Shown: piece after piece, positions 1-11,500 of the stretch
Numbering within the stretch: position 1 is the first letter of the stretch
Layout of the letters: each line of letters opens with the position of its first letter
Source of the DNA: Nymphaea colorata
Taxonomy: Eukaryota > Streptophyta > Magnoliopsida > Nymphaeales > Nymphaeaceae
DNA: 64,000 nucleotides
Assembly (NCBI RefSeq): GCF_008831285.2
Contig: NC_045151.1
Location: 10,218,571-10,282,570 of the forward strand
Direction of reading: 5' to 3'
Position numbers and translations under genes: made by a program
Notes under the pieces: model-generated
Seen by the model: only the letters and a program-made list of their open reading frames with translations
The model's database searches: none
Told to the model about the DNA's origin: nothing

Positions 1-504
1 TGTTTGGCAAAACTGCCTTTGTAATTCCGAACTATTTCATACCGAGTAGCAATGGAATTGAAAAAGGCCTGTTTCAATCCAAAGTTGTAGACTGTTCTAC
101 TGCTTCATACTAAATGAGGCATTGGCAAAGGAGAGAGAGACGCATGCTCATTTCAAAGGGCTCCATATATGCATGTTACCTCCGAACTTGTGTGACCTGT
201 AAGAAGCTCAAATTTTAACTAGGAGAAGCGTTTGTAGCAACTTTCTGGTGAAGGCGCCGCATAGTATAAGAAATACCTCATTTTCCATAATGTACCGACT
301 CATTCATGTAGTTGGAATCCTTGACTTTCTTTTAGCAGTAGGCAAAGTATCAATGTTAATGGGCTTGAACCTTTTACATGCATATATTCTCTTTGTTAGT
401 AAGTATCTAATCATGTATACTGTTATTATAATAGGGTACGAAGAAGTTTTGATCAACGAACTAAACCATGGTCGAAAATAGTTTTGATCGTTTTCCCTAC
501 CGTC
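1..504. other. Unassigned left-edge sequence
   Basis: No gene, terminal repeat or recognisable protein was seen. Short open frames here have no family features, and the one on the minus strand runs into the inverted repeat that starts near 505. Confidence 0.4.
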
Positions 505-1716
505 GAACGAAGTCGGACAGTCGGAGGTCTGTGCCGAGAAATGCACCCACCGTCGGGGGTCGGATGTGGCTGCGCTCGACGGAAGTCGCCCGACAAAGAG
601 ACGCGGGTGTGCTCCCCGGTGAGTTTGCAAGTCCGAAACCTTGCCGGAAGTGGGAAATGGCTTGGTTTTGAGGTTACCATTGAAAGTCGTTTACCCAAAC
701 AAAAGCGAAGAGCGGAGGTCTGCTGGGTTTCTTTCCACATTTGTCGATGAAACGTTTATATGTTTTAAGTCTACCATCTAAAATTTTTAAAAATTACAAT
801 TGACGCTCACAAAAAAATCCCAAAGACGCGAAAAAAAATTGCGTAACTCGAAAAAGACGCATCCTCTCGGCATTTTGTATTTGCGCCTTTTTTTTGTTTT
901 TTAAAAAATAACGCATTTTTTTGTGGTAATGGTTAAAACACATGTTAATGTCTAGCCATAGCAACCACAAAACTAGCAAGATCCACTTTATTTGGATGAA
1001 TTACTTGCTGGTTGACACTGGTTGACACAAGTATGATGACACAGGTATGAGATGGGTACGAGTACACGAGTACAGGTATGCCCGCTCAACTAGCCTTAAC
1101 ATAGTGAAACTTATGTCGAGGGCGGTCAATACCCCCACTGCTGTACTGTCTTTTCTTTATTCAGACAAAGTTGACCAAGTTTGCTTTGTAGTCGAACTCC
1201 ACTTATTTAACGGTATTTTTCTGTAAGATTTTCTGGCTTTCGATAATGTTTCAGCAATTTTTCTTGTGACTTAGTTTTTTTTAATATAACTTTGAAAAAA
1301 CAAAAAAAAGATGCAAATACGAAATGCCGAAAGAATGCGTTTTTTTCGCTTCTTTGGGATTTTTTTAGAAGGTGGCTCCATTGTAATTTTCGAAAATTTT
1401 AAATGGTAGATTTGGAAAAAAATAATAAAACATAAAACTTAAAAAATATAAACGTTTGATCGACAAATGGGGAAAGACGAGTCGAGAACCGACCTCCGCT
1501 CTTCGATTTTGGGTAAACGATTTTCAAAATTGGGGAACCTCAAAACCCAAGCCATTTCCCACTTCCCACTTCCGGCGAGGTTTCGGACTTGCAAACTCAC
1601 CGGGGGAGCACACCGGCTTCTCTTTGTCGGGCGACTTCCGTCGAGCGGCAGCCACATCCGACCCCCGACGGTGGGTGCATTTCTCGGCACAGACCTCCGA
1701 TTGTCCGACTTCGTTC
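505..1716. mobile_element. Long-terminal-inverted-repeat (foldback/MULE-like) element
   Basis: Two arms of roughly 400 bp (about 505-905 and 1292-1716) are inverted copies of one another around a spacer of about 385 bp. The outer ends begin GAACGAAGTCGGAC and match closely. The arms are GC-rich outside and T/A-rich inside, and their open frames on opposite strands are mirror translations of the same arm, so they are not genes. Long arms and no transposase suggest a non-autonomous Mutator-like or foldback element. No clear target-site duplication was found, so the family is not settled. The spacer near 1040-1085 resembles the GTACGGGTACGG-type sequence of the MITE family found in the DnaJ introns. 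Confidence 0.7.
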
Positions 1717-2319
1717 TACGCCTGTTCAGGTAGGAATTGCATTGGATTTTTCAGTCGATTTGCATATATGCGCTGGATTTTTTGAGATAATCAATACTGA
1801 AGAACACAGGACGTGTAGTTTTCTACTTTTTTTTAGTCGATTTGCATTTGTGGATTTTTCAGTCGATTTGCATATCTCCATTAGAAACTCTATGGCTTAT
1901 CAACTTTATGAGTTGGATTTTCTATGGCTTCGATTTTTTTTTTTTTTTTGCATTAGAAACTTAGACCTAAACTTCAAATATTCAAGTAGACTAAATTACT
2001 ACGTTCTGTTTATATCTGAGTTTTTTAAAAATTTCTGTTGAACCTCATTTTTCAGTTCGATTCTACATAAGGGTTAATATTTTGTGCATATCTATTAGTC
2101 TATCACACATGTGCACCTTTGTTTTTTTTTTTTTTCAAGTCTATCAATTGGTTTGTTGATGCTTGCTAGTTAATACTTAAGTACTTAATATGTTCTGTTT
2201 TGAATTTTTAATTTTTTTTAAAATATTTACCGTATTTTCCCCCTTTTTTCAAGCTGGCCATATTGTACCCAAGAAAACCCTCACCTTTTAAAACTCTGAA
2301 ACTTTATTTGTGACTATGA
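1717..2319. other. AT-rich intergenic DNA, no gene seen
   Basis: T-rich sequence with homopolymer runs. Tandem echoes of a TCGATTTGCAT motif occur around 1752, 1838 and 1862. Nothing here can be assigned to a gene or element. Confidence 0.4.
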
Positions 2320-2324
2320 CTTTT

Positions 2325-2501
2325 TGTAACAACTCGGCCCACTTCTGGGTTCGGCGGATCTCAACCCACCCCCTAGCAGTTTCAGCTCCAACCTCAAAAA
2401 GGCTAGGAACCAGGACAATCATGCCATTAATAGCCCCCTTTATAAACCTTTGAAGATCCCTCATAATCTTCAATACAAGATTAAACTTATGGAGTGTTAC
2501 A
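2325..2501 (-). repeat. TRIM LTR (3' LTR in element orientation)
   Basis: 177 bp direct repeat partner of 2578-2732. It is slightly longer because of an insertion around 2365-2420, and shares the TGTAACA/TGTTACA ends. Confidence 0.85.
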
Positions 2502-2577
2502 ATCCACCCCTTTTAAGGTACACGCATCCGTGCGTGTGAGACCTTAGGTCCGAGTGTTGAAACTGATCTGATACCAC

Positions 2578-2732
2578 TGTAACAACCCGACCTACTCGTG
2601 GGCTCCGGCCCCTGGTTCGGCCGATCCCAATCCGCCCCTAGCAGGACAACCATTTCATTAATGACCCCCTTTATAAGCCCTTGAAGATCCTTCACAATTT
2701 TCAATACGAGACTAAACTTATGGAGTGTTACA
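2578..2732 (-). repeat. TRIM LTR (5' LTR in element orientation)
   Basis: 155 bp repeat adjoining the tRNA-Met primer-binding site at 2576-2567, so it is the 5' LTR when the element is read on the minus strand. Confidence 0.85.
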
Positions 2733-2737
2733 CTTTT

Positions 2738-3099
2738 AACCTAGAAGGCCAATCTTGTGCTTACCAATTGTACCCATTGGAAATAGGGGATTTAGGTAGA
2801 ATATGGTTCTAAACGCACATTTGTTGTGGATGATAAGGTTTCAGTCCAAGTCCAGTCTAAGTGCTGATGTTGGTTGGGCCTGATAAAAGAGCAGGCTAAT
2901 GTAAAGCTCTACATGTAAAGTATACAAATAAGGGGGTGTTTATTTAAATTTTTGTGAATTGCTGGTGAAAGTATTGCGTTTGAGTGTTGATGAATATTAC
3001 CGATAATATCACATATTTCTGAATGCCGCTGTAATTATTTTAACCTATAACATATTTATTCAGAATCTTCAAAATTAGTAATGGGACTGTATTTTACAG
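2738..3099 (+). promoter_or_regulatory. Upstream region / 5' leader of the DnaJ gene
   Basis: About 360 bp separate the TRIM from the start codon. No single convincing TATA box stands out. The start codon is directly preceded by TTTTACAG, which looks like a splice acceptor, so the gene may have an intron in its 5' UTR ending at 3099, with the true promoter further left. Confidence 0.35.
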
Positions 3100-6000
3100 A
3101 TGGCAATGGCACGACATAGAGCTACTGCCAGGTGTCTTATCTCCACTGTACGAGGTTGCATCCGCAAGAACCTTTGTACTTTAGAGCAGCTGGTTGACTC
3201 TTCAGAAGTTGTATAAGCCCATGTTCCTTATGCTTCATTTTTCATTCCTTTTACAATTGCAATTCACAACTAATAGCTGTCTTGGTTTTTGTGGATGCAG
3301 AATGTTCATCAGTTGGCACATAGGTCATTCTTCCATGGGTGTCGGGTGTTCTCATCTGGTATTTATGGAACCTTCAACAAGTGTAAGAAAAAGGGAAAAG
3401 AAGCTTGTATTTTGCAATAGATGCTGATGAGAAGCCTTTAATTTGTTCCATTGTTTATTGTATAGGGAAATTACAGCCAAATAATGGGAATTCCTGTGCA
3501 GTTTTGAAGGGTATGGGTTATGGTGCTAGGTTGATCCATTGCACAGGTTTGAATGATCTGCACTCCTCCCTCAAGTATTTTCTTGTCCTTTTTTTAAAGT
3601 TAAGTTTTGATGCTATCATTCTTCTTTATTGATGTGCTCTTACTTGCAACTACTACCAGGGCCAGCATTTATGACGAGAGATTACTATGATGTGCTTGGA
3701 GTAAGCAAAAATGCATCTGCTTCAGAAATCAAGAAGGCTTATTATGCTGTACGTAACTCCTTTTGTCATTCTTCTATTTTGTCTGCTATTATTTTCTGTT
3801 TAGATTCTGGTTTGTCATATTGATGATTTCATTGCTTGTGTGTCTATCTTCGTGTATGCATTTGTAGTGGACAAAGATATCTTTTGCTTGCTTTTTCAGA
3901 TAAAAGACTGTAAAAAGATATGAAAATATGGGCTCAGACAAATGGTTAGTGAATATCTTTTTCCAGCTAGAAAATTTGTATCATGAATTCAACTTGAGAA
4001 TATACTGCCTGTCTGCCTGCTCATGAAGTCTATTGCATCATTTATTCCTTTTTGTCGTTCATGGTCTTTTCCATAGACATTGGGAGTTCAAGTTTGGATC
4101 TTGATACTAAGTTCATTTTCCCCCATGAGCTCCGTACAAACTCATCAGGCAATCTTTGTAGGATTTGTAAAAACGTGCTTGTGCAAGTCCCTACTTGGAC
4201 GTGAAATTATCAGCATTCTGACTCTCTCTCAACATGCTGATGATGACATATATGTACACAAAAAGCTATCTTTATGGTTCAAATCATAGTAAAAAATATC
4301 GTTCTTGGGAAAATATTGGCGAGGTTTTTCTCGGGGTTTTTAGGTGAAGCTATTTTTCTAGAAAAAATCTCGGCAGTTTTTTTTTTTAAAATAGGAAAAA
4401 AAAGAACAGAACTTGAAGGCTTAAAGCTTGTTGTTTGCTGCTCCTCTATTGAAAAGTTTAAGCTTGGGAAGCAATTTAAAGATTGATGGATTACCAGCCT
4501 TATACAGTTATAAGCCTATCTAAGTAGAAAACAAAGTCATTCATATGTCCTTATCTCTAATTAAAGTATGCATTCCATATCTGCAAGGTGCAGTAGGTGG
4601 GAGTGAAGGAAAATCGACCACGAAAACAAAAAAAAAAAACTGCAAGAAATAAAACCTACTGCTGGTTTTAGGTCTTCTTCTTCTCACATCTTCAAAGTTC
4701 TCCGACTCTCTCAAGAACAACGATGACCAAAGGCCCTAAACCCTATCGTGGAGGGAAAAAAAGGCTTAAAGTCCATAATCCTCTTTCCCTTTCCCTTTTT
4801 GCCATTAACAAGAAAAAAAAGAGTTCAAAACTGCCCTTCAAAATTTTTTCTTTACGAAAACTACCACTTTTAATTTCTCAAAGCTGAATCAATATGTAGA
4901 TAACATACACACCAAAAAACACGCAGTTCATTATAGCATGGGTGTTGATCAAACAAAATACAATAAGAAGATTTCCAATAAGATGGACTTAGGAAAATAC
5001 ATAAACAAAAGGAAAAATTACATAAAGATCCTAAGTACCAGAATACAATGTTATAAAACGCATAGCATATCGCGTATCGGTCAGGCTGACCTATACGTCG
5101 TATCGGCGTATTGTAAAATTATTTTTTTTAAAATATAAAAAAATACTAAAAAAAATTCCAAAAAAATAAAAAAAACCAAAAAAACAAGCAAAAAATTAAA
5201 AAAAATCAAGAAAAATGTATTTAAAGGAACATTCATGTATATGAAGTTTGAACAACACATTCCAAAATAAGAAATCAGATATTCAAAATAACATAATAAG
5301 CATCACATCAGTATTAGGCTCTTAGCCTCTTAGCATGCCGAAAAGAATTAGATTATATCACAATTCATAAGTTCAAAAGTCAAAACATATAGTTATCATC
5401 TTTCATAATTCAATGATAGTCCTCGTCATCTGCATCATCATCTTCATTTTCTTCATTAGTTGCTTCTATCCCCTCTGTTGGAAATGGAATGCCACCAACA
5501 TTCCATTTCTCCCCAGCCTCTCCTTTTTCAATAATCTCTGCTGCTCCATCAATGTTCAAAAAATCAAGATCGTCCTCATCAAAGATTGTAGATGGTTCTT
5601 CTTCAACCCAAGAATCTAATATATCAAAATGGTCAAGCCTGATAGGATCATATTGAGTGTGATGCTTCCTTGTAGATGCTGCTTCTATTTGCCTAAAGTG
5701 TAACAAGAGAAAAAATTAACAAATTGTTAAAAATTAAAATATATATTAGAATTGGCTATTTTGCATAACAAATGTTTACCTTTGTCTCAACTTTATATTA
5801 TAACAAACGTAAACAAGGTCATTCAACCTTTTATGTTCCAGCCTATTCCTCTTCTTACTATGGATGTGTTGAAATACACTCCAATTTCTTTCACATCCAG
5901 TTGCACTACATGTTTGGCTGTGGATTCTAATTGCAAGCTTCTTTAATTCTGTGCAATCAAGCCCAAACCTACCCCACGACAAATCTAATAACAGATGGAA

Positions 6001-8525
6001 AGTAAAAACGAAATAGAATAAATATATGAGAAGGTAGAAACTATAAACAACAAACAAAATAACAACCAAAAAGTATAAAGTCCCTTTTTCTAGTACCTGG
6101 ACGCAAAGATGACCTGCATCGAATTGTTGTCTCTCCCCATGCTACCAGAACAAGTATCATATTTGTTGATCGACACATGGATAGCTTCTTGTTCTCTATA
6201 ATCACTTACTAATATCTCAATACAATCCAACATGCCATACTCGACGTCTTTGTCCTTGTTAAAAGTGAGAAGAAATCTAATAGCACAATTTAGGTAGTAG
6301 GCTGCTGCATGAAGTGGGCGATGAAGTTGTTCAATCCACCTTTCATCTATAATCTTCCATATAGGCATGTACAATTTCTTTTTTCTCTTCATATTATCTC
6401 TAATGGCCTCATTTGCTCTGTCCATAGCCTCATATAAATATCCAATAGAAGGTGATGTCGTGAGAGAAAGAGAGAGAGAAGAAAACACGTCCAACTTGTT
6501 ATTGATTACTTACCCTAACCCATACTTAAGGGAGAATTAGGGTTAAAAACAAAATTACAATGTAAACCAAAAAGTTATTGAAAATAATTAAAGAACTGTC
6601 AAGTTCTACCTCAACGTCAACAGAAGGTCTATCTTCACTGTTAACTAATCTGAGGACATTCACTAGACGTACACAAATCTTCAATAAATGCACTTATGAT
6701 TCTCAAAAGTCAGCATTGAATATGGTATCCACAACTGTCGTGGCCTTTCTTTTATAGGCATGTGGATATGCAGCCCAATCATCACTTGAAAACATCTGCC
6801 TGAGAGGATTTCTTTGCTTGACTATACTCTGCACAGTCAAAACATTTGTAGTAAACCGTGTTTGTGCAGGTTGAATTAATTCAGCCTCATTTATGAATTT
6901 TTTCATCAAATTCAAGACATAAACACAGTTATAAATAAACTTCGTGAGAACTGTCCACTTCATATCATCTCTTTCACCAAGATCCTGAAGCATTAGATTT
7001 ATACAGTGAGCAGCACATGAGCTCCAATAAAATGTCCTATATCGTGCTTTTAACATTTCACCTGCAGCAGCTTTATAATTTGATGCATTATCAGTGATAA
7101 ATTGCATGACATTCTGAGGCCCAACTTCTTGTATAACTTTATAAAAAATTTCACGCAAAACATCAGCAGTCTTAGGAGTATCAGACAAAGATTTTAAGAA
7201 CATTGTACCTAAGGGACAATATACAAGGAAGTTTACCAATGTTTTGTTCTTGATGTCTGTCCACCCATCTGCCATTACATTGCATCTTGTCTCTTTTCAG
7301 CTCAATTTCAGTTCATCACAATATGCGTTGACATCTCTAACTACATTATTAATAATTTTACTTCGCAATTTATGAAAAGAGGGCATTTTATACCCTCGGC
7401 CTACAGAAGCAATCGCATCTGCTATAGCCTAAAAATGAAAAGAGTTTGCTGCATTAAAGGGAATGGATTCGTCATAGAACCACCTTCCTATGGTTGTATC
7501 TGCTGCTTCTGCTTCAACAATATCCTTTGAACACATGGTTGTACGTATCTCAGGCTGAGCACCAAAAACAGTATAATTGTGAAAAAAATTCTTGATCGAA
7601 CCAAACCCAATACTTGACTTCATAGTAGGTACTCGCCCACCACCAGTTCCAATATTACGACCATGACTTCAGCCACATCCTCGTAACACTGTACTTGCAC
7701 TTGCACCTCTTCTTTTTCTGGTTGCAGTTGAAGAAGAACCACCTCTATGCATGATGCCTTTCCCTTTACCTGTTCCCAAACTGACACCAACATCTTCTTC
7801 TTCGAGCTCAACATCTTCACCTTCGCTTCCTTCTTCTTCATATGGGGCCCCATATCCTACATCTGCATCTTGCATTTCCTTTTCGATTCTATTTGCTTTC
7901 ATGACATTAATAAACTCCAAACATTGGTGTTTGACATAGGGTGGCAATGGGTTCTCTTGGGAGCCAGTGCAATGAGCCACATCATTGTGTGTACCAGCTA
8001 TATGGTGTTTAAAGCGAGAGATCCCTCCTAAGATGATTTGCTTACAAAAATTGCACTTAACTTTTAATCTATCTTTGGGATTCACCCTTGTACACCACTG
8101 CCATGCAAGGTCCGACATTATATCTTCACAAAACAAGTAAAAACATACAATTAATTGTAGAAAATAAGAGAAATGAACGATTCAACAGTGAAAATGAGTT
8201 ACTTTTTACCTTTTTGGTGTTAAAAACAAAAAAACCCTCTTTCTCCAAACTTTCCACCGTTCCCACTACGAGAAAACTTCTTCACTGGCAAAACTTGATG
8301 CAAATGGGCAAAATCTCTTCCTCCCACGTTTCTTGCAGTATTTAGAAACAAGAAAAGAGAGAGAGAGGAGCGTAGGTTTTTAAAACATCACGCACAAATG
8401 GGCCGCCGGGCCTTTTTTAATGTTTTTCCATATCGTATGACACATGCGATACACTATCGTAAGCGTATCTTATAGGTTTTTTAGGCTTACACGTTACGTA
8501 TCGTACGATACAGATAACATTGTCA

Positions 8526-8594
<69 letters not shown>

Positions 8595-11500
8595 CACAGA
8601 AAACACGTACTATTGGAAAAAAACACGTATAATGCGCCAAAACATAGTCAATCGTATAAAACGTGAAAAACATGCATCTTTTTTAAAAAAACGCTAAAAA
8701 ATAAAAAAACGTGAATAAAACACGTGTTATACGCGCTTTCATGTTTTTTTTGTATTTTTTATGATTTTTTTATTTTTTATAATTTTTAGTATTTATTAAA
8801 TGTTTTAAATTTTTAAAAAAATTGCAGAGATTTTCTCGAGATATTTTCGAGATCTACAACTTTGTCGTATTAACTATTATATCAAAGAAATTCCTTATTG
8901 TATAATATCCGTACACGTTTTTTGTGACAATGATATATATATTCTAACAGCTTTTGCTCATATATTTTTCAGCAAAGTTAGTTTTCTCTAGAAGAATTCA
9001 GTAATTCTTAAAAAATAAAAAAATCTTAAAAGCTAGGTAAAAGTTAGTCACAAATAACGGTGAGGTTTTTCTCGGGTATAAGACGCCGAGCTGAAAAAAA
9101 GAGGAAAAATACGGTAAATTTTTAAAAATTGTAAAAAACTAAAAATGAGGGAAAAATACAATTAGTGAGAAACTAATAACACAAACATCAACAGATAAGG
9201 AGATTTGCAACAAATAAAAAATAGAAAAAAAAGTGAAAAAAACACAAAAAAACGACGTTGAAAACACATTTGTTTTGTTTTTAACGTTTTTTTAAAGTTT
9301 TAAATGGTCATTTAATTTAACGCGTTTTTTTGGAAAAAATGCGTTTTCTATGACTATGGTAAAACAAAATAAGTGAGAGATTAATAAGATGACATAAAAA
9401 TAACTAAATGAAATAATGAAAATAATGTTTTACTGATGAAAGATAATTTAATATAAGTTTGAATTTTAATAAGTGAAGATATTAACGTTAAAAAAGAGAA
9501 AAATGGAAAAAAGAAACAAACATGATGAGAGCATGTTAAATTTGTTTTCACATTTTCTTCTAAAAATGGTTTTTTTGGTTTTTAGCAGTGATCTCTTCTT
9601 TGACATTATATTGCATTTTTTCTTAAAAATACATAATATCTGTTGAAATTAGAAAGTTTATATTTAAGTGAGGTAGTTTTCTGATTATTTAAAAGTTAGT
9701 GTCTTCTTTAGTCATTTATATCTTTCTCTCTTGTGTAAAGACTAGCGGATCCCTATTCTCTCTTTAAGTAAGAGATTAGGGTTAGCAATGAAGGAATAAT
9801 AGTTGATTCTCACACACTCTCTCTCTCTCTCCCTCTCGTGCTCTTGTTTTCCCTCTCTTTTCTCCATCTTTTTCAACATGGTATCAGAGCCGGTTATCTC
9901 CATCCTTCTCCGGTGACAATTGACGTGATTTTCCGGCGACCTCTTCTCCTATTCTATCTCTTCCTATTTCTTTCCTCTTCTTTCTCTACCCCTTCCTTTC
10001 TCTCTTATCTCTGCTGATCGAGAAATAGTGGACAGCGTGGAAGGGGAACCTAATCACACGTGAGAGGTATGTGTGATTAGGTCCCTAACATGGATGTAGT
10101 GCAGCATAAGCAACTACGTGGAAGTTGTGGGTGGGAGTTGCTGTGGAACAGTTTTTTTTCTGATCTGGTACGTGACTGCAAAGGGTTGTATCAGAAGTTT
10201 TTTTTGGTTGCTTCTGTTGAAGAAGTTCAGGCCAGATCACATTGGACGTTGATGTGTGGGAGACGACAAGATCAGTTCTGAAATGTGGATCATATCAGAT
10301 TTGATAAGAGAAAAAAAAAAATCAATTTCTGGACATCGATACATTGAAGCTATGGACATCAACAGAAATTTATATGCACAGCGGTGAGGGAGTCTACATT
10401 GGTTAATGTCTTAAGGACGTTTCTCTCTCAAGACTGTCGGCTATAACATGAACATTTGGGGACCTACACAATCTATTGGTACTTCTTTTCTACTCTCTCA
10501 CGTCTGATTTTCTAGGGCAGACTTCTGTGAGCAAGTCTGCTCACATCTTGGGCAGATTCGTTTGCTCAAGCTAGGGTTTCTTAAAAACCTAAGTCGTGTG
10601 GAGGAAACCAATGTCGTGCAGGCAAGTCTGGTTTTTTTATTAGTAGAAGTCGTGGAATGATGCACAACACTGTTTTCTTATGTCGCTGAAGTCTGAGGTC
10701 ACGTTGGAAGTTTTGAAGTTGTCTGAAAATAAGTTTTTGTGAAAAAGTATACATATACTTAGATGATGTTGACATAATCATCGCTGTGACATTAGTGGCA
10801 TGTGGCAGTGGTGCTGCGCGTGATATTGTTGATTTCCACTTTGCTGATCAGCCCCTTGATGTGCGACAGTGGTGCTGCAATTGCGAGTGATAGTGTTGAA
10901 TTCTATGTTGTTGATCAGCCCCTTACCTGACTGATTAATTATAAGTTGGACGCTCTTTTGTGTGTTCAAACTACTACAAAATTGTTTTGGTGCTCCCTTC
11001 TGTGTTTATTATGACTGAGATTATCAAACCAGATGGTGGGAATGATTATAAAGGAACTGGGAATCCTTCCTTTTTTGGATCTACAGTCACAGTTAGCATT
11101 GACAGATCTGAGTATGAGCAGTTTTTGCACACAAAGCCTCACAAGCTTCAACTTCCACTACTTTGATTGATCGAGCTCTCTCTACGGGTACATCCATGCC
11201 TAATTCAAGTATCTTTTGGATTATTGACTCAGGAGCATTGAGACATTTCTGCAGTAGACCTGGTTTGTTCACTATGTTGCATAGATTCTCTCAGCCACGT
11301 CATGTTAAAATTGCAGATGGCAGAATGTCACCTATATTGGGTTATGGAGATGTGAAGCTTTCTCAGTCTATGACCATTCCACATGTCCTATACGCTCTTG
11401 AGTTTCCCTCCAATTTGCTCTCTGTTAAACAGTTGACTACTGATTTACACTGTCGCATTATTTTTGACCCTGTACATGCTCATTTCAGGACTTACAAACT

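Larger units (their letters stand above)
2325..2732 (-). mobile_element. Complete TRIM retrotransposon
   Basis: This is a terminal-repeat retrotransposon in miniature, read on the minus strand. Two LTRs start TGTAACA and end TGTTACA. Between them lie only 76 bp (2502-2577). Reading minus, the first LTR is followed by TGGTATCAGA (2576-2567), the complement of the initiator tRNA-Met 3' end that serves as primer-binding site. A purine tract AAAAGGGGTGGAT precedes the second LTR. The 5 bp CTTTT flanks both sides (2320-2324 and 2733-2737), a proper target duplication. There is no coding capacity, so it must have moved with enzymes from another element. No 5S rRNA-like stretch is seen, so it is not a Cassandra element. 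Confidence 0.88.

Noticed and set aside
453-740. Minus-strand open frame with a protein-like Arg/Pro-rich composition, and its plus-strand twin at 1456-1785
   Set aside because: Both are translations of the two arms of the same inverted repeat; no start context, introns or family features.
2325-2732. Cassandra-type element with a 5S rRNA in the LTR
   Set aside because: The LTRs start TGTAACA as in several TRIMs, but no 5S internal promoter sequence can be read in them.
3301-3420. Longer exon 2 of the DnaJ gene running to the donor at 3381
   Set aside because: It leaves the wrong phase for exon 3; ending at 3358 with the GTATTT donor joins to exon 3 and gives a product of family length.
8444-8632. 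Open frames of repeating Tyr-Ile or His-Thr (also at 18566-18888, 22238-22543, 27077-27280, 40599-40994, 47587-47817)
   Set aside because: They are translations of (TA)n and (CA)n microsatellites.
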